Below, piece by piece: positions 54,403-63,403 of a stretch of DNA of 64,000 nucleotides. The DNA is from Paenibacillus antibioticophila (lineage in GTDB: Bacteria > Bacillota > Bacilli > Paenibacillales > Paenibacillaceae). The stretch lies in NCBI RefSeq assembly GCF_000455265.1, contig NZ_HG005139.1, positions 2,260,188 to 2,324,187 of the forward strand. The letters run 5' to 3'. Under the pieces are notes generated by a model. That model was given only the letters and a program-made list of their open reading frames with translations, searched no databases and had not been told where the DNA came from. A program made the position numbers and the translations under genes. Position 1 is the first letter of the stretch, and each line of letters opens with the position of its first letter.

Positions 54403-54847
54403 ATTGGGCGAAGGCTGAAGCCTGTGAAAGAGAATTATTTGGTTCATCGTGAGTTTGGGAAATGGGTTAAAGATTCCTTTGATTTCATTAATAGCATGGC
54501 TTCTAATTATATTGCAGCATACGATCAATTTTCAGAATTGCCGACATCGGTAACTATAAGTTCTTCAAAAATTTTAGAAATGCTCTCCCTGTCCGAATCC
54601 ATCGATCGTAGAACAGGAACACATTGTTCCCTCGACAGGCGAATCCAAGACGGTAGATGAAATGATGGTGAAGGAGTTGCGAGAGGTCAAAAAGGAACTT
54701 AACAAAAGAAAAGAGCGCCTATCCCCCGGAGAAAGGACAAGCACTCAAAGCGGTAAAGCATCTAATGATTGTAGGACGGCTTATAAAGCGTCTTACAATC
54801 ATTACACACACAATATATACCACATATCATTCCATACCGTTAATTAG
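54403..54847 (+). pseudogene. DUF3102-type phage protein remnant (truncated, frameshifted)
   Basis: Reading IGRRLKPVKENYLV, REFGKWVKDSFDFINSMASN, SSKILEMLSLSESID matches the pattern of DUF3102 phage proteins (IGxRLKxVKEN..HGEFGKWxE...S.RTANNFM). After SID a shift near 54603-54608 moves to the frame VEQEHIVPSTGESKTVDEM, VKELREVKKEL, the expected continuation. The N-terminus is missing. It lies on the strand opposite to the helicase. Confidence 0.65.
54764..54803. repeat. Imperfect hairpin in the DUF3102 remnant
   Basis: AATGATTGTAGGACGGC (54764-54780) pairs with GCGTCTTACAATCATT (54788-54803) with two mismatches. Just beyond, TCATTCCA and CATACCG are repeated in inverted form as TGGAATGA and CGGTATG at about 54873-54888. 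Confidence 0.5.
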
Positions 54848-55082
54848 AGGCTCAGAGAAGCTCAGAAAGCGTCTTGGAATGACGGTATGTCTGCCTACAG
54901 AAGAGAAAGCATCACCTTTGCCTGTACTTGTCTTTGCTACAAAATTAAGTTAACATTATTTTGGCTAAACGTCCGTTAAACTCAGACAATATTTGTGTTA
55001 ATAGCAAAAAACTTTAACGGAAGATCCCCTAAAAGTTTATCGGAATCCTAGCGATGCCCAATAAATTCTTTAAATCCCTTAC

Positions 55083-55187
55083 TCCTTACCCTTTCACGAT
55101 ACCTTATGCTCGATTCTCAGCTTATCAGCAACCATCGCGATAAATTCGCTGTTGGTTGGTTTGGACTTACTGATGTTGATCGTATAG
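55083..55187 (-). repeat. spo0A-end direct repeat, gene-proximal copy
   Basis: The 3' end of intact spo0A, its stop and 11 bp downstream, repeated at 50118-50222 with five synonymous differences. No T-rich hairpin follows the intact gene here, unlike the distal copy. Confidence 0.9.
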
Positions 55188-55894
55188 CCGAACAGATGGC
55201 TAATGGAGTCGATGTTGCCGCGTGTCCAGGCCACCTCAATGGCATGGCGAATGGCGCGTTCCACACGGGAAGGCGTTGTCTTGAATTTCTCGGCAATAGC
55301 CGGGTAGAGCGTTTTCGTGATTGCTCCCAGTATTTCAATATTGTTATACACCATGGTGATTGCTTCTCGAAGATATTGGTAGCCTTTAATATGGGCAGGA
55401 ACACCGATTTCATGAATGATGGATGTAATATTGGCGTCCAGATTTTTACCCTTGCCCAGAGGTACTACGTTGGATTTCGCAAATGAAGTCTGAGTTGTGC
55501 TCACACTTGACTGGACTCCCACAAGCTGACGAATACGGTTAGCCAGCACCTCCATGTCAAATGGCTTAAGGATGTAATACGATGCCCCGAGCTGCACAGC
55601 ACGCTGTGTAATGTTCTCCTGCCCAAAAGCCGTCAGCATAATAATCTTCGGCTGAGGGTTCAGGTTCAGATCACGCAGGCGCTCCAATACACCAAGCCCG
55701 TCCAGGTGAGGCATAATAATGTCCAGAATTAGTACGTCCGGAACCTTTGAAGCATTGTTGATCATCTCCAGAACTTCTTCACCATTGTATGCAATTCCTG
55801 AGACGATCATATCGTCCTGCCCCGAAATATATTCCGCGAGCAAATTTGTGAATTCACGGTTATCATCCGCCAACAACACTTCAATTTTCTGCAC
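55094..55894 (-). CDS. spo0A: Sporulation master regulator Spo0A
   Basis: Response regulator at the end of the phosphorelay, controlling entry into sporulation. The 266 residues have a receiver domain with Asp10-Asp11, phospho-acceptor Asp58 (VLILDIIMP), the Thr/Lys switch ([16 protein letters not shown]), a linker, and the Spo0A-specific DNA-binding domain ([56 protein letters not shown]). GTG start behind AGGAGGCAG. The last 31 codons are duplicated at 50118-50222, so the 3' end may have been replaced by a mobile element. Upstream lie a sigma-H promoter and 0A boxes; spoIVB is the upstream neighbour. Confidence 0.96.
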   Translation of the reverse strand: MQKIEVLLADDNREFTNLLAEYISGQDDMIVSGIAYNGEEVLEMINNASKVPDVLILDIIMPHLDGLGVLERLRDLNLNPQPKIIMLTAFGQENITQRAVQLGASYYILKPFDMEVLANRIRQLVGVQSSVSTTQTSFAKSNVVPLGKGKNLDANITSIIHEIGVPAHIKGYQYLREAITMVYNNIEILGAITKTLYPAIAEKFKTTPSRVERAIRHAIEVAWTRGNIDSISHLFGYTINISKSKPTNSEFIAMVADKLRIEHKVS

Positions 55895-55952
55895 TGACTT
55901 TCTGCCTCCTTAAGTAATTAAATAAGATTTTATCTTTTCTCTTCCAGAATAA

Positions 55953-55988
55953 GGTTTCGACATGCAGAAGTAAATTCCTTCTGTCGAA
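55953..55988 (-). promoter_or_regulatory. spo0A sigma-H promoter with 0A boxes
   Basis: On the minus strand GAAGGAATT (55973-55981) and GTCGAAACC (55953-55961) are 11 bp apart, close to the sigma-H consensus with one mismatch in GAAT. A 0A box TGTCGAAA (55955-55962) overlaps the -10 element, and a second TGTCGAA on the plus strand (55982-55988) lies just upstream of the -35, indicating autoregulation as in B. subtilis. Confidence 0.7.
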
Positions 55989-56116
55989 AATTATTTTTCT
56001 TTATTTTTTTAGTCCATTAGGATATAATTACATATTTATCTACATATTACGATTCCTTTCCATTTATTTCGACAGATTCCCCTGAACTCGGCCCATTTAC
56101 TATTATCGGCGGGCAA

Positions 56117-56152
56117 CAAAAAATCTTAAGGCGATTATCCCGCCTTAAGATT
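56117..56152 (-). terminator. Terminator overlapping the spoIVB stop
   Basis: ATCTTAAGGCG (56123-56133) pairs exactly with CGCCTTAAGAT (56141-56151), followed on the minus strand by TTTTTTG. The spoIVB stop codon lies in the loop side of the hairpin. Confidence 0.85.
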
Positions 56153-57469
56153 TTGTTCTCCGTTTTTGGAGCTCCCCTGGATGATTCCCGCATCCTGCAG
56201 CATCCACTCAATGAAGCAGCCATAGCCTGATTTAGGATCATTGACGAACACATGAGTTACAGCTCCAATTAGCTTCCCGTTCTGGATAATGGGGCTTCCG
56301 CTCATGCCTTGAACAATCCCTCCGGTCTTCTCAATAAGTCTGGAGTCCGTGATCCGCAAGACGATCCCTTTCGTCTGAGGGGCGTTCTGCTTGGATACGT
56401 GAACGATTTCAACCTTATATCGCTCAACCCGCTGACCCTCCACGACGGTAAGAATTTCCGCAGGACCTTCTATAATCTCATCAGAAAATGCTACCGGAAT
56501 CGATTCTTGATATACACTATGCTCGGGATTTTGAGTCATTTTCCCAAAAATGCCGAAATGCGTGTTTCGTTCGATCGTTCCTAAGGTTTTACCTTCTCTA
56601 ATGAAATGAGCGCGTTTCTCTCCTGGCTCTCCGCTTTCACTCTTTGCAATCGAAGTAACGCTTGACTGTAGAATTTGGCCGCTGCCGACGACGATCGGAG
56701 TCTGAGTGTTCATATCCGTGATGACATGTCCCAATGCTCCATATACGCCTTGATCCGGGGCATAGAACGTCAGTGTACCTACCCCTGCAGCGGAGTCGCG
56801 AATATAAAGTCCTAGCCTCCAAGCTCCGTCCTGTTTGTCATAAGCAGGTCGTATTGATGCTTGAATCTTCTGGCCTGCGCGCGTTAGTGTTACCTTGATT
56901 GGCTTCTTGTTCTTTCCCGCTTCTCCCGCAATTTGGGCAACGTCCTTAACTTCCTTAAGCGAAACTCCATTTAAATGTGTTATCAGATCTCCGACTTGAA
57001 TCCCCGCTTCTTCTCCTGGCGAGGATTTTTGATTGTTGTCACCGATGACTTGATGATGACCAACGACCAGAATACCTGCCGACTTTACCTTCACACCGAT
57101 CGTCTGTCCACCGGGAATCACCTTCAAATCCGGAATCACATTGACTTTTACCGTCTTCAGGGGAATTTGACCGAATAATTTCATATTCAACTTGGCTACA
57201 CCGCTCTGAAGCGGGGACAGCTCTAACGGGCTTCCGATCGAGACGCTCGTCGTCTCCGCACTGCCATTCAATCTTACTACATCCGGCCGGTCCACACTGA
57301 CACTTGCCTGCACCGGCAAGGCGACATTGAGTTGCCTGGCGTGCCCTTGCAGCAAATTAAGCTCATCCGGAAAAGGCGATAGTCGGCCTTCGGCAACCGA
57401 TGTACCGATAAGACTGATAATGAATGCAGTTAAAAGGCCAAGCAATCTGATCCTGAGGTTCGGGTTCAA
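56135..57469 (-). CDS. spoIVB: SpoIVB serine peptidase
   Basis: Forespore-secreted protease that signals activation of pro-sigma-K in the mother cell. The 444 residues have an N-terminal signal or anchor (RIRLLGLLTAFIISLIGTSV), a PDZ domain (AGIQVGDLITHLNGVSLKEVKD) and an S55 peptidase domain with the catalytic His region GALGHVITDMNT and the catalytic Ser in QGMSGSPIIQ. TTG start at 57469 with GGGAG about 11 bases upstream. Next to recN and spo0A, the standard order. Confidence 0.94.
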   Translation of the reverse strand: MNPNLRIRLLGLLTAFIISLIGTSVAEGRLSPFPDELNLLQGHARQLNVALPVQASVSVDRPDVVRLNGSAETTSVSIGSPLELSPLQSGVAKLNMKLFGQIPLKTVKVNVIPDLKVIPGGQTIGVKVKSAGILVVGHHQVIGDNNQKSSPGEEAGIQVGDLITHLNGVSLKEVKDVAQIAGEAGKNKKPIKVTLTRAGQKIQASIRPAYDKQDGAWRLGLYIRDSAAGVGTLTFYAPDQGVYGALGHVITDMNTQTPIVVGSGQILQSSVTSIAKSESGEPGEKRAHFIREGKTLGTIERNTHFGIFGKMTQNPEHSVYQESIPVAFSDEIIEGPAEILTVVEGQRVERYKVEIVHVSKQNAPQTKGIVLRITDSRLIEKTGGIVQGMSGSPIIQNGKLIGAVTHVFVNDPKSGYGCFIEWMLQDAGIIQGSSKNGEQNLKAG

Positions 57470-57617
57470 TGGCTGTCACACTCCCTTGGCTTCTTTCGCT
57501 TGACGAAAAGTGGTCGCCAATTGCGTACCTATAAGATACCCCGGGTCAGGTCATTTATTACTGTCAATCATTGTTCCCGCAGTCAAATAAACATTTTCAA
57601 AAAGGAAGCGTCTTCCA

Positions 57618-59342
57618 TTACAGCAGCTCTTTTTGAGCCCTGGCGAGGTTCAGCATTTCATGTGCATGATGGGTCGTCTTCTCCGTAATCTCGACTCCTC
57701 CAAGCATCCGTGCAAGCTCGCGTACCCTGCCATCCTCATTTAACTCCTCTACTCGCGTCATCGTTCGATCTCCGTCAACAACCTTCTCGATCAAGTATTG
57801 GCCATCCGCCATACAAGCAACCTGCGGCAGATGAGTAATCGAGAATACCTGACAAGAACGGGATAACCGAAACAGCTTGTCCGCGATGGATTGAGCAGCA
57901 CGACCGCTGACCCCCGTATCCACCTCATCAAAAATAAGCACGGGCACATCGTCATGTCTTGCAAAAATACTCTTCAGCGCAAGCATAATCCGAGAGAGCT
58001 CGCCGCCGGAAGCAATCTTGCTAAGCGGCCGAAGCGGCTCTCCCGGGTTCGGAGAGATCAAAAATTCAGCCGTATCCATGCCCTGCTTGCCCGGGCGTAC
58101 TTTGCGCCCTTCCCATTCCACTCCATGAGGATCCTCATGAAGTCCAAGCTTGACCTGAATGGAGGTGCGCCCCATTTGCAGCTCCTTCAATTCATGCTCG
58201 ATCTGTTCAGCAAGCTCTCGTGCTTTAAGCTGCCGGACCTTACTCAGCTCCGCAGCCTCCTTCAACAATTGCTTCAGGAACTGCTCGCGCTGTGCTTGAA
58301 GCTTCTCCAACAGCTCATCCTTATTCTCCAGTGTATCCGTCTCACGGCGAATTTTATCGTAGTATTCAAGGATCCCTTCAATGGAATCCCCGTATTTTCT
58401 CCGCATGGTAGAAATCAGATCCAGTCTGTCCTCCACTTCTTCCAGCCGTTCAGGATTAAATTCGATCTGCTCCCGGTAGGAACGAAGACCGAACGCTGCA
58501 TCCTCCAACTGGTAATAAGCGGTCTGCAGTTGCTCCAAAAGCGGTTCCATGGACGTCCGGTCGAAGGAGGACACCTCATTCAACCGGGAAATCGCTTTGG
58601 CTACTGCTTCAAGTCCTTGGGATCCATACAGCAGGTCATAAGCTTGAGAGACGGAGTCCATCATTTTCTCGCTATGTGATAGTTTGAGCTTTTCCTGGGA
58701 TAACCATTCATCTTCTCCCGCTTTTAATTTTGCGGAAGCAATTTCCTCCAGCTGGAACCGATGCAAATCGAGCATTTGCAGAGCCTGCTGGTTCGTTCCG
58801 CGAAGCTCGTTCCATTCTTTATTAACCTTAATAAAAGCAGCATAAGCCGCCTGATATTCAGCCTTGCGCGGACCGATCAGCTCGGCGCCATAAGCATCAA
58901 GCAGGTCCAGATGTCTCTCCGGCCGGAGCAGTGTCTGATGTTCATGCTGACCATGAATATTGATCAGTGCTTCACCAACCTCACGCAGCATTGAAAGATT
59001 GACTAATTGCCCGTTAATCCTTGCCGTGCTTTTGCCATGAATACCGATCTCCCGCCGAATAATCAAGGATTCCTCCGGATCAGCGGAGATCCCGAATTCC
59101 GCAAGCGCTTGCCAGGATCGATGCCCTGGGGGCAGATCAAAGGCAGCCTCAATCTCGGCCCGTTCACATCCATAGCGGATCAAGTCGGCAGAGCCCCTTC
59201 CTCCCGCAATAAGCCCAAGTGCATCAATAATAATGGATTTACCTGCACCGGTCTCCCCGGTCAGCACATGAAATCCGGAATGAAAGGTAATATCCACAGC
59301 TTCCACTACCGCCAAATTCCGGATAGACAAATGGACTAGCAT
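57618..59342 (-). CDS. recN: DNA repair protein RecN
   Basis: SMC-like ATPase acting early in double-strand break repair. The 574 residues have Walker A GETGAGKS near the N-terminus, a central coiled coil (about 170-350), the signature SGGELSRIMLALK and Walker B LIFDEVDTGVSG. The N-terminal LVHLSIRNLAVVEAVD is typical. It follows argR by about 62 bp. Confidence 0.95.
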   Translation of the reverse strand: MLVHLSIRNLAVVEAVDITFHSGFHVLTGETGAGKSIIIDALGLIAGGRGSADLIRYGCERAEIEAAFDLPPGHRSWQALAEFGISADPEESLIIRREIGIHGKSTARINGQLVNLSMLREVGEALINIHGQHEHQTLLRPERHLDLLDAYGAELIGPRKAEYQAAYAAFIKVNKEWNELRGTNQQALQMLDLHRFQLEEIASAKLKAGEDEWLSQEKLKLSHSEKMMDSVSQAYDLLYGSQGLEAVAKAISRLNEVSSFDRTSMEPLLEQLQTAYYQLEDAAFGLRSYREQIEFNPERLEEVEDRLDLISTMRRKYGDSIEGILEYYDKIRRETDTLENKDELLEKLQAQREQFLKQLLKEAAELSKVRQLKARELAEQIEHELKELQMGRTSIQVKLGLHEDPHGVEWEGRKVRPGKQGMDTAEFLISPNPGEPLRPLSKIASGGELSRIMLALKSIFARHDDVPVLIFDEVDTGVSGRAAQSIADKLFRLSRSCQVFSITHLPQVACMADGQYLIEKVVDGDRTMTRVEELNEDGRVRELARMLGGVEITEKTTHHAHEMLNLARAQKELL

Positions 59343-59404
59343 AGAACACGACAGCTCCCTTCAGCAGCAGAGAAAATGAAAAGAAAATAAATCAAAGGCA
59401 CATC

Positions 59405-59854
59405 TTAAGAGATGAAGCCCATGATTTGATCAATAATATAGTTACTGTAATCCTCGTTACGGCAAATCATTAAAATGGTATCATCGCCGCAAATCGTCCC
59501 CAGTAAATCCGGCCATTCCATATTATCAAACAATACGGCTACGGAATTAGCCGTACCTGGAAGACATTTGACCACAACCAAGTTGCCTGTATGATCAATC
59601 CCGACAAAGCTGTCCACCAGCGCGCGCTGCAGCTTCTGAACCGGGTTATAGCGCTGAGCTGTCGGCAGGGAATACTTGTACGTTCCGCTGTCCGTCGGCA
59701 CCTTGATCAGCATCAGTTCCTTGATGTCCCGAGACACCGTTGCCTGGGTAACCTGAAAACCGGCACGACGAAGCTCTTCCACCAATTCATCCTGGGTTTC
59801 AATTTCCCGGTTTGTAATAATCTCTCGAATCTTAATATGTCTTTGACCCTTCAT
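59405..59854 (-). CDS. argR: Arginine repressor
   Basis: Hexameric regulator of arginine synthesis and catabolism (AhrC in B. subtilis). The 149 residues have an N-terminal winged helix ([39 protein letters not shown]) and the C-terminal arginine-binding domain ([14 protein letters not shown]). The ATG at 59854 follows GGAGGACGAA; the in-frame ATG at 59866 is before that site. It overlaps the end of the upstream hypothetical gene by 4 bp. Confidence 0.95.
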   Translation of the reverse strand: MKGQRHIKIREIITNREIETQDELVEELRRAGFQVTQATVSRDIKELMLIKVPTDSGTYKYSLPTAQRYNPVQKLQRALVDSFVGIDHTGNLVVVKCLPGTANSVAVLFDNMEWPDLLGTICGDDTILMICRNEDYSNYIIDQIMGFIS

Positions 59855-60363
59855 TTCGTCCTCCATAAGCCTTCTTCGGCTAGTTGTTGTTCGGATACGT
59901 CTTCATCTTCGTCAGTCGTTAAGGTGATTTCCTTCAAAAGGTTCTGTTCCGCATCGACATACAATACGCCGGCACACTCGGGATACATCAGCAGAAACGG
60001 CAGAAAATCTCTGCGGATCCCGCTTCCCGTCCATTCTACCGGCATCCGTTCCCTTGCGGTTCTCACCAGATAGAATTCCCCGTCTTTAGCTGCGATATAG
60101 TCAATAAATAACCTGCTGTGCAGCTTCCGGTCATCCACCTGGAAGGCAAGCGGAATCTTCAGCTTGTCGCTGAGCACTTCAAAGCCGGCCTGCTCCAGCA
60201 AATCGACTGCCGGGTGCTCCAGAATCTGGTCATTCAACTCAAGCCCGATTCCTGACTTTAGCCCGAACGGTCTGCGTACCCATATACGGAAGGTGCGGTA
60301 ACCGATATACACAAAGAACGCGGCAATCAGAACCATTAAAAAGCCGTCAAAGCTGCTCCCCAA
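59851..60363 (-). CDS. Uncharacterised single-pass membrane protein
   Basis: Not recognised. About 170 residues: a TM helix near the N-terminus ([21 protein letters not shown]), a basic flank, then a soluble domain ([59 protein letters not shown]) that looks like a nuclease- or Holliday-junction-resolvase-like alpha/beta fold, an impression only. The TTG at 60363 with GAGGTG six bases upstream is preferred; the longer frame to 60558 would run through the tlyA terminator and gene. It overlaps argR by 4 bp, so the two are coupled. Confidence 0.7.
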   Translation of the reverse strand: MGSSFDGFLMVLIAAFFVYIGYRTFRIWVRRPFGLKSGIGLELNDQILEHPAVDLLEQAGFEVLSDKLKIPLAFQVDDRKLHSRLFIDYIAAKDGEFYLVRTARERMPVEWTGSGIRRDFLPFLLMYPECAGVLYVDAEQNLLKEITLTTDEDEDVSEQQLAEEGLWRTK

Positions 60364-60475
60364 TTCAATCACCTCACGTTCATTATTCGACGAATTGATA
60401 ATAATTCCTGTCTGAACAACAGTGAACGAAAGATATAAACTTATTATAGGGAACATTTGTTCTGATTTCAATATG

Positions 60476-60501
60476 TAAAAACCCGTCATTTCGACGGGTT
60501 C
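60476..60501 (-). terminator. Terminator overlapping the tlyA stop
   Basis: AACCCGTC (60480-60487) pairs with GACGGGTT (60494-60501); on the minus strand it is followed by TTTTACAT. The tlyA stop codon is in the hairpin. Confidence 0.8.
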
Positions 60502-61340
60502 GATTGAAATTTCTGATTCGCTTCCTCGACTGCTTTCCGCGAGATCTCTGTAATCCATCCGGAATAATCCTGCTTGGTCTCAGGAGAATCGGCATCCGGG
60601 CTCAGTCGCAAATGAGCCAAAAATTCGATATTTCCCTCTCCGCCGGTAATCGGCGAAAAGGTGAGTCCCTCCAAGGTAAAACCGAGCGAGACCGCTTCAT
60701 TCAGAACCGTCTCCAACACCTCCTGGTGCACCTTAGGATCGCGGACAACACCGGACTTTCCCACCTTCTCCCGCCCCGCCTCAAACTGCGGCTTGATCAA
60801 TGCGGCGATATCTGCCGGCCGCTGCAGCAGCTCAAGCAGTGGCGGAAGAATCATTTTCAATGAAATAAAGGACACGTCTATACTGGCAAAATCCGGTGCA
60901 GGTCCGTCCAATTCCGCTGTCGTCATATAACGGAAATTTATTCTTTCCTTGACATTCACTCGCGGATCATTGCGAAGCGACCAGTCCAGCTGATTGTAAC
61001 CGACATCAATTGCATAGACGTAACTGGCGCCGTGCTGCAGCGCACAGTCAGTGAAGCCGCCTGTAGATGCACCGATATCAAGCATGACGCGTCCCTTCAG
61101 ATCAATGTCAAACTGCTTCAGCGCCTTTTCCAATTTCAGGCCGCCGCGGCTGACATAAGGATGAACAGCCCCTTTTACCGTAATCGGAACATCGCGCGGC
61201 ACCTTCATGCCAGGCTTCTCAATACGCTCCGAGCCGCTGAGGACGAGTCCGGCCATAATCGCGGCCTTTGCCTTCTCCCTGCTTTCGAAAAAGCCCTGCT
61301 CCACTAGCAAGACGTCGATTCGTTCTTTAGGTATCGACAA
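60486..61340 (-). CDS. tlyA: TlyA-family rRNA methyltransferase
   Basis: S4-domain 2'-O-methyltransferase (YqxC in B. subtilis), predicted to modify rRNA. The 284 residues have an N-terminal S4 domain (ERIDVLLVEQGFFESREKAK) and an FtsJ-like SAM domain (LDIGASTGGFTDCALQHGA; FASIDVSFISL; KPQFEAGRE). The TTG at 61340 with AGGAG seven bases upstream is preferred; the ATG at 61361 has no site. It follows dxs by 32 bp. Confidence 0.9.
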   Translation of the reverse strand: MSIPKERIDVLLVEQGFFESREKAKAAIMAGLVLSGSERIEKPGMKVPRDVPITVKGAVHPYVSRGGLKLEKALKQFDIDLKGRVMLDIGASTGGFTDCALQHGASYVYAIDVGYNQLDWSLRNDPRVNVKERINFRYMTTAELDGPAPDFASIDVSFISLKMILPPLLELLQRPADIAALIKPQFEAGREKVGKSGVVRDPKVHQEVLETVLNEAVSLGFTLEGLTFSPITGGEGNIEFLAHLRLSPDADSPETKQDYSGWITEISRKAVEEANQKFQSNPSK

Positions 61341-61372
61341 TGCAATTCTCCTGACTTTCATAATTATAAATA

Positions 61373-63274
61373 TTACAGCTTGTTTGCCAGCCCAAACGAA
61401 TGAGCGGCAGAACGATGCTGTTTAATTTCTTTAACAATCGCCTCTGAGGTCAGACCCACTTCCTCAAGCTGCTCCTTGATACTGCCATGCTCAATAAATC
61501 GGTCAGGAACCCCCATTAATGAAATATCCAGCCCTGACAGCCCCTGTGCCGCATAGAACTCCAGCACCGCACTGCCGAGACTTCCCGCGACGGAAGCCTC
61601 TTCAATAATTACCAGATGCTGTCCGCGATGAGCAAGCTCAAGCAGCATGTTCTCATCAAGCGGCTTGAGGAACCGCGCATTGACGACCGCAGCCTGAATA
61701 CCATCCCGCTTCAACAGCTCAGCGGCCTCTTCTGCAACCTGCACCATAGGTCCCGCAGCGATCAGCACCGGTCCATCCGCATCATGCAACAGCTCCCAGC
61801 TGCCAATCGGCAACGAACGAAGCTCTGGATCCAGCTCCACTCCAGGGACATTGATCCGCGGATAGCGGAAAGCAATCGGCCCCTCATTATAATCAAGCGC
61901 CGTCTTCATCATATGGCGCAGCTCATTTTCATCTTTAGGCATCATCAGAACGATATTGGGAATATGACGCATAAATGCGATATCAAATACGCCCTGATGC
62001 GTCTCTCCATCCGCCCCTACAAAGCCGGCACGGTCAATCGCAAACATCACATTGGCATTATGGCGGCAAATGTCATGAACGATCTGGTCATAGGCACGCT
62101 GCATGAAGGTGGAGTAGACGGCATACACCGGCTTCATCCCTTCCATTGCAAGAGCAGCGCACATGGTTGCGGCATGCTGTTCAGCTATCCCCACATCGAT
62201 CATGCGGTCCGGAAAGCGTTCCGCAAACTTCAATAGCCCCGATCCCCCCGGCATTGCCGGAGTCACGGCAACAATTCGGGAATCCTGCTCAGCCAGCTCG
62301 ATCAATGTTTTGCCGAATACATCCGTATACATCGGATTTCCAACAGCCTTAAGCACTTGACCCGATTCAATTTTGTAAGGCGTGATTCCATGCCATTTGA
62401 AGGAATCCGCTTCCGCTGGCGAATAGCCCTTTCCCTTCGTTGTCAGCACATGCACCATTACAGGCCCGCTGACATTATTCGCTTGATGAAATGCTTCGAT
62501 CAGACCCGGGAGGTCATGACCATCAATCGGACCCAAATATTTGAATCCGAGCTCCTCGAACAATACGCCCGAGACCATCATGTACTTCAAGCTGTCCTTC
62601 AGCCTTTCAGCCGTCTTGGCCAGCTTGCCGCCGATCGCCGGAATTTTCTTCAACAGCTGTTCCACTTCATCCTTGGCCCGCAAGTAATTACGGTCAGATC
62701 GAAGCTTGGTCAAATAATTATGCATCGCACCGACATTCGGCGCAATCGACATTTCATTATCATTAAGGACAACCATCAGGTCCTTCTTCTCATGACCGAT
62801 ATGGTTCAGTGCTTCAAACGCCATCCCTCCGGTCAGCGCTCCGTCACCGATCACGGCGATAACCTTGTTCTGCTCTCCCTTGAGATCGCGGGCAAGGGCC
62901 ATCCCCATCGCGGCGGATAATGAAGTGCTGCTATGTCCGGCTTCCCACACATCGTGCTCGCTCTCGCATCGCTTAACAAAGCCGCATAAGCCATGCTGTT
63001 TGCGCAAAGTGTCAAACTGATCCATCCGACCCGTCAATATTTTATGCACATAAGCCTGATGGCCAACGTCGAAGATGATTTTATCCTGCGGACTGTTGTA
63101 GCAATAATGCAAAGCAATGGTCAGCTCAACCACGCCCAGATTGGAGGCCAGATGGCCGCCGGTAACCGATAGCTTCTCAATCAAAAATTGCCGAACCTCG
63201 GCCGCAAGCGGCTCCAATTCTTCGATCGAGCGCTCTTTAATATCCTCAGGCCCTTTAATTTCTGAAAGCAGCAC
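61373..63274 (-). CDS. dxs: 1-deoxy-D-xylulose-5-phosphate synthase
   Basis: First enzyme of the MEP isoprenoid pathway, joining pyruvate and glyceraldehyde-3-phosphate with thiamine diphosphate. The 633 residues have [14 protein letters not shown], the ThDP motif [18 protein letters not shown] ... LNDNEMSI, and the transketolase domains ([35 protein letters not shown]). GTG start behind GGGGAATTCCT. With ispA just upstream this is an isoprenoid pair. Confidence 0.96.
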   Translation of the reverse strand: MLLSEIKGPEDIKERSIEELEPLAAEVRQFLIEKLSVTGGHLASNLGVVELTIALHYCYNSPQDKIIFDVGHQAYVHKILTGRMDQFDTLRKQHGLCGFVKRCESEHDVWEAGHSSTSLSAAMGMALARDLKGEQNKVIAVIGDGALTGGMAFEALNHIGHEKKDLMVVLNDNEMSIAPNVGAMHNYLTKLRSDRNYLRAKDEVEQLLKKIPAIGGKLAKTAERLKDSLKYMMVSGVLFEELGFKYLGPIDGHDLPGLIEAFHQANNVSGPVMVHVLTTKGKGYSPAEADSFKWHGITPYKIESGQVLKAVGNPMYTDVFGKTLIELAEQDSRIVAVTPAMPGGSGLLKFAERFPDRMIDVGIAEQHAATMCAALAMEGMKPVYAVYSTFMQRAYDQIVHDICRHNANVMFAIDRAGFVGADGETHQGVFDIAFMRHIPNIVLMMPKDENELRHMMKTALDYNEGPIAFRYPRINVPGVELDPELRSLPIGSWELLHDADGPVLIAAGPMVQVAEEAAELLKRDGIQAAVVNARFLKPLDENMLLELAHRGQHLVIIEEASVAGSLGSAVLEFYAAQGLSGLDISLMGVPDRFIEHGSIKEQLEEVGLTSEAIVKEIKQHRSAAHSFGLANKL

Positions 63275-63403
63275 AGGAATTCCCCGCTTTCTTCCGTAAA
63301 TTTCGTCTGTAAATAATAGTCCTTATTATATCACAATGAGCTTGGTTTGGTGAAATAGCCCATTTCCGCCGGTATATTGCGGGTTAAGAGTCCGCAACTG
63401 GCA

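Larger units (their letters stand above)
50118..55187. mobile_element. Putative element integrated at the 3' end of spo0A (degenerate, phage-like)
   Basis: About 5 kb, AT-rich segment bounded by 105-bp direct repeats of the spo0A 3' end (50118-50222 and 55083-55187). Contents: amidase pseudogene, small ORF plus GNAT gene, holin-like pseudogene, DinG/XPD-like helicase, DUF3102 pseudogene. No integrase is seen, so it is probably a remnant. Compared with the B. subtilis order bkd - spo0A - spoIVB it is an insertion. Boundaries are read directly; mobility is inferred. Confidence 0.65.
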
